A stretch of 64,000 nt of DNA from Edaphobacter dinghuensis (GTDB lineage: Bacteria > Acidobacteriota > Terriglobia > Terriglobales > Acidobacteriaceae). The stretch's first letter is position 1; every line of letters begins with the position of its first letter. The stretch spans positions 851,149 to 915,148 of the forward strand of contig NZ_BMGT01000003.1 of assembly GCF_014640335.1 (NCBI RefSeq). The letters run 5' to 3'. Below the pieces are notes generated by a model. It saw only the letters and a list, made by a program, of their open reading frames with translations. It was not told the origin of the DNA and made no database searches. Below are positions 17,916 to 26,621 of the stretch, in pieces. The position numbers and the translations under genes were made by a program.

Positions 17916-18458
17916 CTATTTTTTCGTGTCGAAGAAGGTATAGCTCGCCGAGTACGGTATGCGCACCTCGGCATCGGCGTGGGCTGAGTCGCATCCGGTG
18001 GATGGAGCTAGACCGCCCTTTGTTTCTGTGCGCCGCACGACATCCACCTGGCTAAGAAGACCCTCGCCGCCAGTCGAATGCACTGCAAGAATGAGCCATG
18101 GAATGGTCCCGGGTTGTTGCCGTACCTCCAGCGCTTTGCCCTGCACTTCACTTCCATCATCGAGATGCCAGGTTGGCCCCGCTATGTGCTTCCCAATTGC
18201 CTTGCCGTGCTGATCGAATAAGGTGGCGTCTGGTGCCTTCAACTTCCAGACCCAATCAACATCTTTCATACATGTATAAATCTGTACGCCTACTCCGCGA
18301 GCCTCAAGGACCATCGTTGCTGTCGTGGAGCCATCAAAATGGACGGTTTTCGCCTGCGCTCCAGGGGCCTGAGTAGCGGATGCAGGTTGTGCGCTCGCCG
18401 TGAAAGCCATCGCAAGCAGTCCTGACAGACAAACGACTTGAAGCGGGGATGATCTCAT
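17916..18458 (-). CDS. Secreted DUF3455-family protein
   Basis: 180 residues. Signal peptide about 1-23 (TASA). The body follows the DUF3455 pattern: GVGVQIYTC, WVWKLKAPDATLFD, GKHIAGPTWHLDDGSEVQGK, IPWLILAVHSTGGEGLLSQVDVVRR, ETKGGLAPSTGC and VRIPYSASYTFFD. Two cysteines (in IYTC and STGC) could form a disulfide. The family is a secreted beta-rich domain of unknown function seen widely in soil bacteria and fungi. It lies 46 bp downstream of the rhamnosidase gene on the same strand and may share its transcript. Confidence 0.9.
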   Translation of the reverse strand: MRSSPLQVVCLSGLLAMAFTASAQPASATQAPGAQAKTVHFDGSTTATMVLEARGVGVQIYTCMKDVDWVWKLKAPDATLFDQHGKAIGKHIAGPTWHLDDGSEVQGKALEVRQQPGTIPWLILAVHSTGGEGLLSQVDVVRRTETKGGLAPSTGCDSAHADAEVRIPYSASYTFFDTKK

Positions 18459-18504
18459 TTGGACTCAAAGATATCATCGTCCCGTTATCAGAATGTTTAT
18501 CGCT

Positions 18505-20901
18505 CTATGGTGTTTTGCCTTTGCTGTCGGAGGGAATGATGAGGTCGAGCGCTCCTTCGGTGATGGGGTAGGAGCGGCCTTGCCAGCGGAAGGTGCCGCT
18601 GAGTCCGTGCGGCAGGTGGACGACAGCGTGGAGGCTTCCGTTGAGGAGGGTGTATTGCACCTGAATGGGGCCTTCGGGGTGAGGGTAGCTGGCGGTGAGT
18701 GTGTGCAGCGGGCCGAGGTGTGGTTCGATGAGGACGGTTTTGAAGCCGAGGCTGGCGGGCTGGATTCCGGCGACGATGTTGAGCAGGTCGAAGTTGGGGT
18801 GGGCGCTCCAGGCGTGGGAGTCGGAGCGGGTGGGCTCGGGCTGCTCGGCCCATGTGGTGAGGCCGAGGGAGATCATGTTTCGCCACGGCTGTAGCTGCTG
18901 GATATATTGATCGCCCATGCCTGCGTGTTCGAGCGCGCGGTTGAGGTAGAAGCGGTAGTAGTAGGACGCGGGTGAGATGGTTGCGGCGTTGGCGGGGTCG
19001 AGGATGTGGGTCATGATGCCGCGCTGGGTGGCGGCGGGTGCGACGTCGAGCCAGACGGCCATGGCGTTGGTGTGCTGGCTGTAGTGGTTGCCGTGTGGCG
19101 TGTCGGTGTAGAGATGAGTCTGCGGGTTCCAGCAGAGGGTTTGGATGGCGCTGACGGATTTGGCCGCGGTCTGGCGATAGCGCTGGGCGAGGACGGGGTC
19201 GCCGTAGGTGGACTCAAGCTCGGCGGCTTCGCGGAGGGCTTCGATGTAGTGGAGGGTGATGATGGCGGAGTCGCCGTTGGCGTCCTGCGGTGGCTCGCCG
19301 CCTTTGAAGTCTTCGGTCCAGTCGATGAAGGACCACCAGGGAAGTTTGCCCATGAGGCCGTTGGGGTTCTGGTGCTGGAGAAACCATGCGAGGACGGTGC
19401 GGGTGCCTTCGAGTTGCTGGCGGACGAAGGCGGGGTCGTCGCGGTAGAGGGCGTAGTCGTGCACCATGCCGATCCAGAGGAGCGAGAAGGGCGGGATGGC
19501 TTGGAAGAGAGAGGTGGGGTAGCGGCTGAGGGTGATGCCGTCGGGCATGCGCGAGTCGTTGATGGCGGTGATGGCTTGGCGGGCGAGGCGGTCGTCGCCG
19601 GCGTTGGAGTAGGAGATGAGGGCTTGCAGGCGAGTGTCGCCGACGTACTGGAGCCGCTCCCAGTAGGGCGTGTCCATGTAGGTGTCGTGGGCGTCGAGGC
19701 GGGCGGTGCGCCAGCCGATGTTCCAGATCTTTTCTAGCGAGGGATCATCGCTGCTGAATTGGGCGCGATGGACGAAGGGGAAGGCCGAGAAGAGGGAGCG
19801 GAATCGGTTGAGCTGGAGCGGCTGGTCGCCGGTGTGGATGTCGATCTGGAGATAGCGCCAAGTGCGCCAGACTAGCGGGGCGAAGGTTTGGCGGGCCGCG
19901 CCGTCGGCGATGTAGTCGTCGTAGATGCCGTCGATGTGCTTGCCGGTGATGTCGTTGCGGTTGCCCTTTTGGCCGTGGGCGTCGTAGAGGGCTTCGGCGT
20001 AGGTGAGGCGGATGGTGGCGGCGCTGCCTCCGCTGAGCGACAGCTCAGGATAGCCGGTGGTGAGGACGCCGTTGTCGATGAGGATGCTGGCGGTGGTGTT
20101 GGCGGGGATGGTGACGGAGTTGTCGGGGAAGCTTGCTGCGGAGTCGATGCCGGTGGTGCGGACGACCTTGCCGCCGGGCTGCGGGGTGTACTCCATTGGC
20201 GGGAGCTGGTCGGGGACGAGCTGCCAGTTGCTGTCGGCGTCGCGCGCGCCGCGTGAGGCTGCGCGGTCTAGCAGAGTGGCGGGTGCCCAGTGGGAGGGAT
20301 CGGTGATGGGTGCGTCCCATGCGGCGTCAAAATCTTTTGCGTTGATGACCTCGATGGGTTCGGAGGCGTAGTAGTTGTGGGCGATGGGCTTGGTGAGCGG
20401 CTCGACGGTCACGCCATGGTCGATCTCGGTCTGCCAGCTTTGGTTGGTGTTGGCTGACTCGGTTTCGGGTGTGGTGCCTTCGAGCAGGAATGCGGTGCGG
20501 TTGGTGAATTGTGCGGCGGACTTGTATTCGCCGTAGTTCCAGACGGTGGCGGCGAGAATGTTGCTGCCGGAGTGCAGGAAGGGTGCGAGATCGATGGTTT
20601 CGAAGCGCCAGTGGGCGAGATCGCCTTTGGCGGAGCCGCGGCCTGCGGTCTCGCCGTTGACGTGGAGCAGGAAGGCGTTGTCGGCGCTGACGCGGACGAT
20701 GAAGTGGTCAGGCTTGGCGGAGAGGTCGATGGTGCGCTGAAGATGCATGACTCCGGGGGCGAAGGGAGGAAGGCCGGGAGCGGTGATCCAGTGGGCGTGC
20801 CAATCCAGTACGGGAGCGGAGGAACTTTGTGCCGGGCTGGCGGCGCAGGATGCGATGACGATGAGGATGGTCCCGGCGAAGCGGCGCGCACGATGAGGCA
20901 T
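18505..20901 (-). CDS. Secreted alpha-L-rhamnosidase, GH78-like
   Basis: 798 residues. Signal peptide about 1-25. An N-terminal jelly-roll (HWITAPGLPPF, then FIVRVSADNAFLLHVNGE, as in rhamnosidase carbohydrate-binding domains) is followed by a second beta domain. The (alpha/alpha)6 barrel opens at FSSDDPSLEKIWNIGWRTARL and contains DTPYWERLQYVGDTRLQALI, the family's hallmark region. A C-terminal beta-sandwich begins near HPNFDLLNIVAGIQPASLGFK. These enzymes release alpha-L-rhamnose from pectin, flavonoid glycosides or other plant material by inversion. It fits the other hydrolases of the window. The exact substrate is not predictable. Confidence 0.93.
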   Translation of the reverse strand: MPHRARRFAGTILIVIASCAASPAQSSSAPVLDWHAHWITAPGLPPFAPGVMHLQRTIDLSAKPDHFIVRVSADNAFLLHVNGETAGRGSAKGDLAHWRFETIDLAPFLHSGSNILAATVWNYGEYKSAAQFTNRTAFLLEGTTPETESANTNQSWQTEIDHGVTVEPLTKPIAHNYYASEPIEVINAKDFDAAWDAPITDPSHWAPATLLDRAASRGARDADSNWQLVPDQLPPMEYTPQPGGKVVRTTGIDSAASFPDNSVTIPANTTASILIDNGVLTTGYPELSLSGGSAATIRLTYAEALYDAHGQKGNRNDITGKHIDGIYDDYIADGAARQTFAPLVWRTWRYLQIDIHTGDQPLQLNRFRSLFSAFPFVHRAQFSSDDPSLEKIWNIGWRTARLDAHDTYMDTPYWERLQYVGDTRLQALISYSNAGDDRLARQAITAINDSRMPDGITLSRYPTSLFQAIPPFSLLWIGMVHDYALYRDDPAFVRQQLEGTRTVLAWFLQHQNPNGLMGKLPWWSFIDWTEDFKGGEPPQDANGDSAIITLHYIEALREAAELESTYGDPVLAQRYRQTAAKSVSAIQTLCWNPQTHLYTDTPHGNHYSQHTNAMAVWLDVAPAATQRGIMTHILDPANAATISPASYYYRFYLNRALEHAGMGDQYIQQLQPWRNMISLGLTTWAEQPEPTRSDSHAWSAHPNFDLLNIVAGIQPASLGFKTVLIEPHLGPLHTLTASYPHPEGPIQVQYTLLNGSLHAVVHLPHGLSGTFRWQGRSYPITEGALDLIIPSDSKGKTP

Positions 20902-21228
20902 GTTCTCTCCCTGATTTCAATACCGGTATATTGTGTGAAAAGTCGGCATGGAAGTTATAGCAGGATTTGGGTGGGGGCTACTTCGATTGGGACTTTGACG
21001 GGACCCAGGCATTAGCAGCGGCAATTTTGAAAAGAACTGCGTACAACTGTTTTAGGTTCGGCATGGACCTTGGTATGACGAGTACCGACTCCCTGCACAA
21101 GGACGGAACTCGACTCACTTCTCAATGGAGCAATCTCCAAACTTCACGCTGCCAAGCGTTAACGGAAAGGGACATTCTGGAGAGTACTAGCCGGACGTTC
21201 AACACACAGTGTGTGATGGAATGGGTCT
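20902..21228 (+). other. 327-bp gene-poor region upstream of the rhamnosidase
   Basis: Lower GC than the surroundings. The rhamnosidase promoter must lie at its left end, near an accggtatat stretch about 20930. An open frame spanning 20967-21605 has an unusual Cys/Trp-rich composition and no family resemblance, so I do not call it a gene. Nothing else is recognised. Confidence 0.4.
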
Positions 21229-21492
21229 ATGCTAATGAGCATGGGCAGATGGGTTGGGCTTGCAAGCTTGATTTGGGTGATTGTTCTGGCGGTATTTCTA
21301 ATCGCCCCGCTATTTCCGAAGTTATGGTTTTCAGATGTCTGGCCCACCACGTTATTAGGTCTCGCTATTGCGGATATCGTTGCGATTGGTCTAGCGACAA
21401 AGGCTGCTCTTTCAGTGAATCGACTATGGTGGTGGAGTGTCGGTGGCGGAGTTGTTGTATGTATCCTCCTTTTAGGCTCCATTGCAGGTTGA
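21229..21492 (+). CDS. Possible small membrane protein
   Basis: 87 residues if the first of three in-frame ATGs is used. Two or three hydrophobic helices: about 10-28 (ASLIWVIVLAVFLIAPLF), 40-58 (TTLLGLAIADIVAIGLAT) and 68-86 (WWWSVGGGVVVCILLLGSIAG), separated by short polar turns. That is the pattern of a real small membrane protein rather than random sequence. No strong ribosome binding site is visible. A hairpin ending in a short T-run follows the stop by 18 bp. The base composition is lower in GC than the neighbours, as in transferred or orphan genes. No family recognised. Confidence 0.45.
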   Translation: MLMSMGRWVGLASLIWVIVLAVFLIAPLFPKLWFSDVWPTTLLGLAIADIVAIGLATKAALSVNRLWWWSVGGGVVVCILLLGSIAG

Positions 21493-21510
21493 AACACATT
21501 GTCGAGTGTC

Positions 21511-21537
21511 CCACATCTCACTTTCGAGATGTGGTTT
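21511..21537 (+). terminator. Hairpin after the possible small membrane gene
   Basis: 9-bp perfect stem (ccacatctc / gagatgtgg) with a 6-nt loop, followed by only three T. It supports a transcript ending here but could also be a dispersed palindromic repeat. Confidence 0.4.
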
Positions 21538-21662
21538 ACGGTTACGACGCAAAGACCTGTCGGTATGACTTTCCCTATCACTTGTATATTCAGCACCGCA
21601 CTTAAACCTCGTTATACCGGCAAAGAGCGGGACTCAGAATAGAGCTGCGGCTATTACTGGAG

Positions 21663-22286
21663 TCAATTCTGTTTTCTGGTGGAGGACTTCTGGTCTTTGC
21701 GTGACTGTTTTGCGAAGGCGGCTAGGAAGGCGTCGGCTACGTGGACTTCGAGGTCTTTGGGGGCGTTCTGGCCGAGGCGCTGCGCGAAGATGTGGCGGTA
21801 CATCATGGGGCCGAGGAGGAGGGCGATGCCTACTTCGGGATCGATGCCGGTTCTCAGCGCGCCTAGCTTTTCGCCGCGCTTGATGGTGGTGGCGAGGCCG
21901 ATGCGTGCCGGTTCGAGCACCTTGGCTCGCCAGGCTGCGCCGAAGGCCCGGTTGCGTGCGCTGTAGGCCATCAGGTGCGGCCAGATCTTGTCCTTCATTG
22001 CTTTGCGGTTAGCTGCGGGCTGGTAGCGTAGCTGGTCGATGAGGTCGGTGCGAAAGTCGCCGGAGTCGAAGATGGGGGGCTTCTCGTCGAGGCCGTGGAC
22101 GTAGCCGAGGACTTCGAGGCAGAGCGCGTCCTTGTCGGGCCAGTGCTTGTAGATGGTGGCTTTGCTTACGCCGGAGGATTCGGCGATGGCATCCATGCTG
22201 GTGGCATCGATGCCATGCTCGGCAAATAATTCAGCGGCTGCTTCCACAACTTTGCGGTGTGCCTGAATGCTTCTGGGTCGTGCCAT
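21663..22286 (-). CDS. TetR-family repressor of the ABC exporter operon
   Basis: 207 residues. The N-terminal TetR helix-turn-helix is plain: AAAELFAEHGIDATSMDAIA followed by ESSGVSKATIYKHWPDKDAL. A helical ligand-binding C-terminal domain follows, ending in a Lys/Arg/Ser-rich tail. The ATG at 22286 gives the canonical MARPRS start, only 2 bp after the permease stop; the open frame extends further upstream but reads through the permease in another phase. It is the last gene of a three-gene operon. The perfect inverted repeat in front of that operon is its probable operator, so autoregulation is expected. Confidence 0.93.
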   Translation of the reverse strand: MARPRSIQAHRKVVEAAAELFAEHGIDATSMDAIAESSGVSKATIYKHWPDKDALCLEVLGYVHGLDEKPPIFDSGDFRTDLIDQLRYQPAANRKAMKDKIWPHLMAYSARNRAFGAAWRAKVLEPARIGLATTIKRGEKLGALRTGIDPEVGIALLLGPMMYRHIFAQRLGQNAPKDLEVHVADAFLAAFAKQSRKDQKSSTRKQN

Positions 22287-22288
22287 GT

Positions 22289-23035
22289 CTATGCTTCGAT
22301 CTTCGAGAACAGGTAAGCTCCTGTGCCGAGGAAGGCACAGGCGATTGCAGCGAGGACGGTGAGATCGAGCATGGCGCTGAACTGCCATGTGTTGACGAGT
22401 GCGCCGCGCAGGCCGTCGACGCCATAGGTGAGCGGGTCGATGCGGACGATGACTGCCATGACTGCGGGCAGGTTGGTGAGAGGGTAGAGCGCTCCTGAAA
22501 GAAAGAAGATGGGGAGCACAAGGAAGTTCATGACGAGCTGGAAGCCCTGCATGTCTTGCAGGATGGAGCCGATGCCGGTGCCGAGTGCGGCGAAGACGAC
22601 GGCGATGAGGATGACGAAGAGGAAAGCGAAGGGAATCGCCGTCCATGACTGGGGACGGAAGCCGGCGATGAGGCAGATGATGAGGATGAGCGTGCCCTGA
22701 AGAATGGCGACGGTTGCGCCGCCGAGGGTGCGGCCCACCATGATCTGCAGGCGCGAGACGGGAGCAACGAGTGTTTCTTTCAAGAAGCCGAACTGGCGGT
22801 CCCAGAGCATGGCGATGCCGGAGAAGACGGAGCTGAAGAGCACCGTCATGCCGACGACGCCGGGGGCCATGAATTGCAGATAGCTGCCGTGGCCTGCCTG
22901 TTTGAAGACCGGGCCGAAGCCGAAGCCGAGCGCCAGCAGGTAGAGGCAGGGCTGGCCTAAGGACACTACGATCTGCACGCGCGAGCGCACGTAACGCTTT
23001 AATTCACGCAGCCAGAGAATATATATGGCGCCCAT
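22289..23035 (-). CDS. ABC-2 type exporter permease (DrrB-like)
   Basis: 248 residues, six predicted transmembrane helices, the length of DrrB-type permeases. The N-terminus MGAIYILWLRELKRYVRSR is the usual cytoplasmic lead, and the FKETLVAPVSR-like motif (FLKETLVAPVSRLQIMVGRT) and LSGALYPLTNLP are ABC-2 membrane features. Translation starts immediately after the ATPase stop (TAG directly followed by ATG), so the two are coupled. With the ATPase it would form an export pump for drugs, lipids or a secondary metabolite. Confidence 0.93.
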   Translation of the reverse strand: MGAIYILWLRELKRYVRSRVQIVVSLGQPCLYLLALGFGFGPVFKQAGHGSYLQFMAPGVVGMTVLFSSVFSGIAMLWDRQFGFLKETLVAPVSRLQIMVGRTLGGATVAILQGTLILIICLIAGFRPQSWTAIPFAFLFVILIAVVFAALGTGIGSILQDMQGFQLVMNFLVLPIFFLSGALYPLTNLPAVMAVIVRIDPLTYGVDGLRGALVNTWQFSAMLDLTVLAAIACAFLGTGAYLFSKIEA

Positions 23036-23821
23036 CTATCGCCTCCACATCTTCGCCATCTGGCGCAGGCCATCGGCTGAGTTGGCGCCTTCGTCGCGCA
23101 GGGACGAGCCGGTGAGCGCAAGGAAGGCGGCTTCGAGAGAGTCGGTGTTGGTCTGCTGTTTGAGCTCCGTCGAGGTGCCGACGGCGATGATGCTGCCGTG
23201 GTCCATGATGGCGATGCGATGAGCGACACGGTCGGCCTCGTCCATGTAGTGCGTGGTGAGGAAGACGGTGGTCTTCTCACTTTCGTTGAGGGCCTTGACG
23301 TGCGTCCAGAGCTGGTTGCGGCTCTGCGGGTCGAGGCCGAGCGTGGGCTCGTCGAGGAAGAGAATGGCGGGCGTGTGCAGGAAGCCGCGAGCGATCTCGA
23401 GACGGCGCTTCATGCCGCCGGAGAAGGTTTTGACGTAGCTGTCCTTGCGCTCCCACAGCTCGAAGGTTTTGAGGAGACGCTCGATGCGCTCGGCGCGCAG
23501 CTTGCGTGGGACGTGGTAGAGCACGCCGTGGAGGTCCATGTTCTCGTAGGCAGTTTGCTCGGCGTCGAGGCTGGGGTCTTGAAAGACGATGCCGAAGCGC
23601 TGGCGGGCCTCTTTGGTCTTGACGGTGGGGTCGAGGCCGTCGAGCTCGATGGTGCCGCTGGTGGGACGGAGCAGTGTGGTGAGCATCTTGATGGTGGTGG
23701 TCTTGCCTGCGCCGTTGGGGCCGAGGAAGGCGAAGATCTCGCCCTGGCCTACGTCGAAGGAGATGTCTTTGACAGCGGTGAAGTCGCCAAAGGTCTTTAC
23801 CAGGTTCTGAACGCGAATCAT
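23036..23821 (-). CDS. ABC exporter ATP-binding protein (DrrA-like)
   Basis: 261 residues. Walker A GPNGAGKTTT at about 37-46, Q-loop VFQDPSLD, signature FSGGMKRRLE, Walker B AILFLDEPTLGLD, and H-loop TTHYMDEAD. The C-terminus extends past the NBD as in DrrA proteins. It powers the ABC-2 permease encoded directly downstream. First gene of the operon; the region in front carries the TetR-type operator and a TTGACA -35 box. Confidence 0.95.
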   Translation of the reverse strand: MIRVQNLVKTFGDFTAVKDISFDVGQGEIFAFLGPNGAGKTTTIKMLTTLLRPTSGTIELDGLDPTVKTKEARQRFGIVFQDPSLDAEQTAYENMDLHGVLYHVPRKLRAERIERLLKTFELWERKDSYVKTFSGGMKRRLEIARGFLHTPAILFLDEPTLGLDPQSRNQLWTHVKALNESEKTTVFLTTHYMDEADRVAHRIAIMDHGSIIAVGTSTELKQQTNTDSLEAAFLALTGSSLRDEGANSADGLRQMAKMWRR

Positions 23822-23847
23822 AGATAACCTCGGTCAGGGTACTGAAA

Positions 23848-23875
23848 CAATACTGAACGGTATAGTTCAGTATTG
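23848..23875. promoter_or_regulatory. Perfect inverted-repeat operator, probable TetR site, overlapping a promoter
   Basis: Two 11-bp arms, caatactgaac and gttcagtattg, are exact reverse complements across a 6-bp spacer, 26 bp upstream of the ATPase start. On the minus strand a TTGACA -35 box (23874-23879) overlaps the outer arm. A weak CAGTAT at -10 spacing 18 lies within the inner arm side. A repressor bound here would block RNA polymerase. The TetR protein encoded by the third gene of this operon is the obvious candidate. Confidence 0.85.
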
Positions 23876-23899
23876 TCAAGGAAGATTTTGATGCTTAAG

Positions 23900-23932
23900 A
23901 AAAATCGCCGCCCTACACGTAGCAAGGCGGCG
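23900..23932 (-). terminator. Terminator of the GH3 glucosidase gene
   Basis: 7-bp GC stem (cgccgcc / ggcggcg) with a 13-nt loop. On the minus strand it is followed by ATTTTT. It lies 14 bp past the GH3 stop codon and just before the ABC operon promoter. Confidence 0.75.
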
Positions 23933-23945
23933 TTGCGGAGCGGGC

Positions 23946-26477
23946 TTAGAAGGTGGCGTTGGCGGCGGCCTCCTTCGAGATTTCGACGGAGCCTTTGAGA
24001 TCGAGCGATTCTGACGAGTCGCCGACGAGGATGCCGAACTTGCCGGGAGCGATGTGCCAGCCCTTTGCCTCGGTGTCGTAGTAGGCGAAGGAACGGCCGT
24101 CGAGCGCGATGGTGACGTGCTTCGTTTCGCCGGGTTGCAACGTCACTTTGTCGAAGCCCTTTAGTTCTTTCTCGGGGCGCTCGACTTTGGCGTGGCCGTC
24201 GGAGATGTAGAGTTGTGCGACCTCTGCGCCTGCGCGCTCGCCGGTGTTGGTGACGTCAAAGGAGACGGTGACGTTGGGAGAAGACGTTGCGTCTTCAGGC
24301 GTGACGGAGAGGTTGGCGAATTTGAAGGTGGTGTAAGAGAGGCCGTATCCGAAGGGGAAGAGCGGCTTGACGTGGTTGTGCTCGTAGCCGCGATAGCCGA
24401 CGAAGATGCCTTCCTTGTAGTTGATGCGATTGCTATTGGGTTCGGTGTAGTAGTTGTCGAAGGTTGGGTTGTCCTGTGCGCGGCGCTCGAAGGTCGCGGG
24501 CAGATGGCCGGAGGGATCGACAGCGCCGAAGAGGACTTCTGCGAGTGCGGTTCCACCATCTTGTCCGGCGTACCAGCTCTCGATGTAGCCGGGGATTTGG
24601 TTGACCCAGGCTTCGCTATCGACGTTGCCACCTGAGGTGACATCGACGATGGTCTTCTTGTTGGCGGCTGCCATGGCGCGGATGAGCGCGTCTTGTCCGT
24701 AGGGAAGATCGAAGGTGCGATCGCCGCCCTCCGACTCGCTTTCGCCGTCGAAGCCTGCGGCGACGATGACGACATCGGCTTTGGCTGCGAGTTCTTTGGC
24801 TTTGGCGTTGACGATGCTGTCTTCGGCAACGATGGCTAATGGAAGTTTGTCGGGCGCGGAACCTCTTGGCCGTTCGCCGAGGATTCTGTTGGGGAAGTTG
24901 CCGGATGCTTCGGCGAGGATTTTGTGGGGGCCTGCGGAGAGCTGAAGCGTGAGGTGTGGCTGCATGGCGCGAACGATCTTCCAGTTGTCCATGATGAGCT
25001 TGCCGTCGAGATAGACGCGGCTTCTGCCGCCTTCGCCACCAGCTTCCATCGCTATGATGTAGCGGCCGGATTTAGGGGCGATGTAGTAGCCGCTCCAACG
25101 CTTGATCGAGCTCTCGTGCGAGTTTGGTTCATCGGTTGCGCTGTTCGGCGCAGTCTCGAACTTGAGACCGGGCGCGCCGTTCTTCGCTTCGGTGACGAAG
25201 CTGGTGGAACGAACGAGGTCAGTAAGCTCGGGTACGCCACGGTCGTAGAAGACGGTGACGCCCGAACCGGCGAGTGCGGTGATGCCTTCGAGCGGGCTGA
25301 CGGTGTGGAAGGGTTTGACGCCCGCGCTACCGCCGCCGACGGGAACGCCGGGGTAGGCATCGGGGCCGACGACGAGGATGGATTTGAGCTGTGATTTATC
25401 GAGTGGGAGGAGCTTGCCTTCGTTCTTCAGCAGCACGAGGCCGCCGCGTGCTGCATCGAGTGCGGTCGCATTATTCTTCGTGTCGTAGGCGGAGATGGAG
25501 GTGTCGGTCTGTGGACGGTCGAGCCAGCCGAAGCGCTCGGCGGTCATGAGGATGTGACGGACTTTTTCGTCGATGGTGGCTTCAGTCACTTTGCCGCTCT
25601 TGACGGCATCGGTGAGGTTTTTGGGGTTCATGAACTTGCCGGTTGGCATCTCGAGATCGAGGCCGCCGTTGGCTGCGCCGACTGCATCGTAGGTCGCGTC
25701 CCAGTCGGACATCATGACGCCCTGGAAGCCCCATTCTTTGCGGGCGATCTCGGTGTTGAAGTATCCGTTCTGCGTCATGTGCAGACCGTTGGTGAAGTTG
25801 TAGGAGTCCATGATGGCGCCGACGTGCGCTTTTTTGACGGCTGCTTCAAATGTCGGCAGATAGATCTCTCGAATGGCGCGCTCGCCAATGATGGAGTCGG
25901 AGTCGTGGCGCAAGTATTCGGAGTTGTTGCCCATGTAGTGCTTGATGGTGGCGCTGACGCCCTGGCTCTGCATGCCGGTGACGTAGCCGACCGCGATGTT
26001 GGCGGCGAGGAATGGGTCTTCGCCGAAGTACTCGAAGTTGCGGCCGTTGCGGGGGGAGCGGTAGATATCGACTCCGGGGCCGAGCATGTAGTGGACGCCG
26101 CGTGCGCGAGCGTCACGCCCGATGCCTTCGCCGACGCGTGCGGCGAGGTCGCGGTCCCACGAGGCGGCGAGGTTGATGCCTGCGGCGTAGGTGGTGGAAG
26201 GGAAGCCAGCGTTGCTGCGAGTGCCGTAGGGGCCGTCGGACATCTCGAAGGCGGGAAGGCCGAGGCTGGGCATGGCGCGAACAGCGAAGCCGGTGCCGCC
26301 GATGTATTCGAGCTTCTGCTGGAGGGTCATCTTCGCGATGATGGCGTCGACGCGGCTGCGCATCGCGTCGGTGTCCGGCTGCGGCGCTTGTGCCCAGAGG
26401 GAGGCGGTGCATAGCAAGGCGGTGGACAGCAGGGCGGCGGTAATGGACGTTCTTCGCGGACGCAGATTTTGCTGCAT
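23946..26477 (-). CDS. Secreted GH3 beta-glucosidase with PA14 insertion
   Basis: 843 residues from the ATG at 26477, which follows an aaggag and opens a signal peptide (about 1-30, LWAQA); the longer frame adds a non-signal-like leader. The GH3 N-terminal barrel has YMGNNSEYLRHDSDSIIGER and the nucleophile D258 in MMSDWDA. The C-terminal alpha/beta sandwich is interrupted by a PA14-type domain (SHESSIKRWSGYYIAPKSGR, then YLDGKLIMDNW). The protein ends with a fibronectin III-like domain (FPFGYGLSYTTF, GERAGAEVAQLYI). This architecture is that of broad beta-glucosidase/xylosidase-type enzymes acting on plant oligosaccharides in the periplasm or outside the cell. Confidence 0.95.
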   Translation of the reverse strand: MQQNLRPRRTSITAALLSTALLCTASLWAQAPQPDTDAMRSRVDAIIAKMTLQQKLEYIGGTGFAVRAMPSLGLPAFEMSDGPYGTRSNAGFPSTTYAAGINLAASWDRDLAARVGEGIGRDARARGVHYMLGPGVDIYRSPRNGRNFEYFGEDPFLAANIAVGYVTGMQSQGVSATIKHYMGNNSEYLRHDSDSIIGERAIREIYLPTFEAAVKKAHVGAIMDSYNFTNGLHMTQNGYFNTEIARKEWGFQGVMMSDWDATYDAVGAANGGLDLEMPTGKFMNPKNLTDAVKSGKVTEATIDEKVRHILMTAERFGWLDRPQTDTSISAYDTKNNATALDAARGGLVLLKNEGKLLPLDKSQLKSILVVGPDAYPGVPVGGGSAGVKPFHTVSPLEGITALAGSGVTVFYDRGVPELTDLVRSTSFVTEAKNGAPGLKFETAPNSATDEPNSHESSIKRWSGYYIAPKSGRYIIAMEAGGEGGRSRVYLDGKLIMDNWKIVRAMQPHLTLQLSAGPHKILAEASGNFPNRILGERPRGSAPDKLPLAIVAEDSIVNAKAKELAAKADVVIVAAGFDGESESEGGDRTFDLPYGQDALIRAMAAANKKTIVDVTSGGNVDSEAWVNQIPGYIESWYAGQDGGTALAEVLFGAVDPSGHLPATFERRAQDNPTFDNYYTEPNSNRINYKEGIFVGYRGYEHNHVKPLFPFGYGLSYTTFKFANLSVTPEDATSSPNVTVSFDVTNTGERAGAEVAQLYISDGHAKVERPEKELKGFDKVTLQPGETKHVTIALDGRSFAYYDTEAKGWHIAPGKFGILVGDSSESLDLKGSVEISKEAAANATF

Positions 26478-26621
26478 GATGAGGTGCTCCTTATCGTTCT
26501 TTCGGTGGCGCAGGCAAGTGATTGGTTTAGCGGGTTTGTAAACGGCGATACTTTGTCCGTCTCGCATCATAGCGATTAATCGATTCAGTTGCATAGATTT
26601 GTGCGTAATCGAGAGTTGCGG

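Noticed and set aside
20967..21605. 212-residue frame on the plus strand
   Set aside because: Unusual Cys/Trp/Ser composition, no membrane or fold pattern, and it overlaps the more convincing small membrane frame in another phase.
25554..26414. 286-residue plus-strand frame opposite the GH3 gene
   Set aside because: Reverse-frame shadow of the GH3 domain, Gly/Val/Asp-rich and motif-free.
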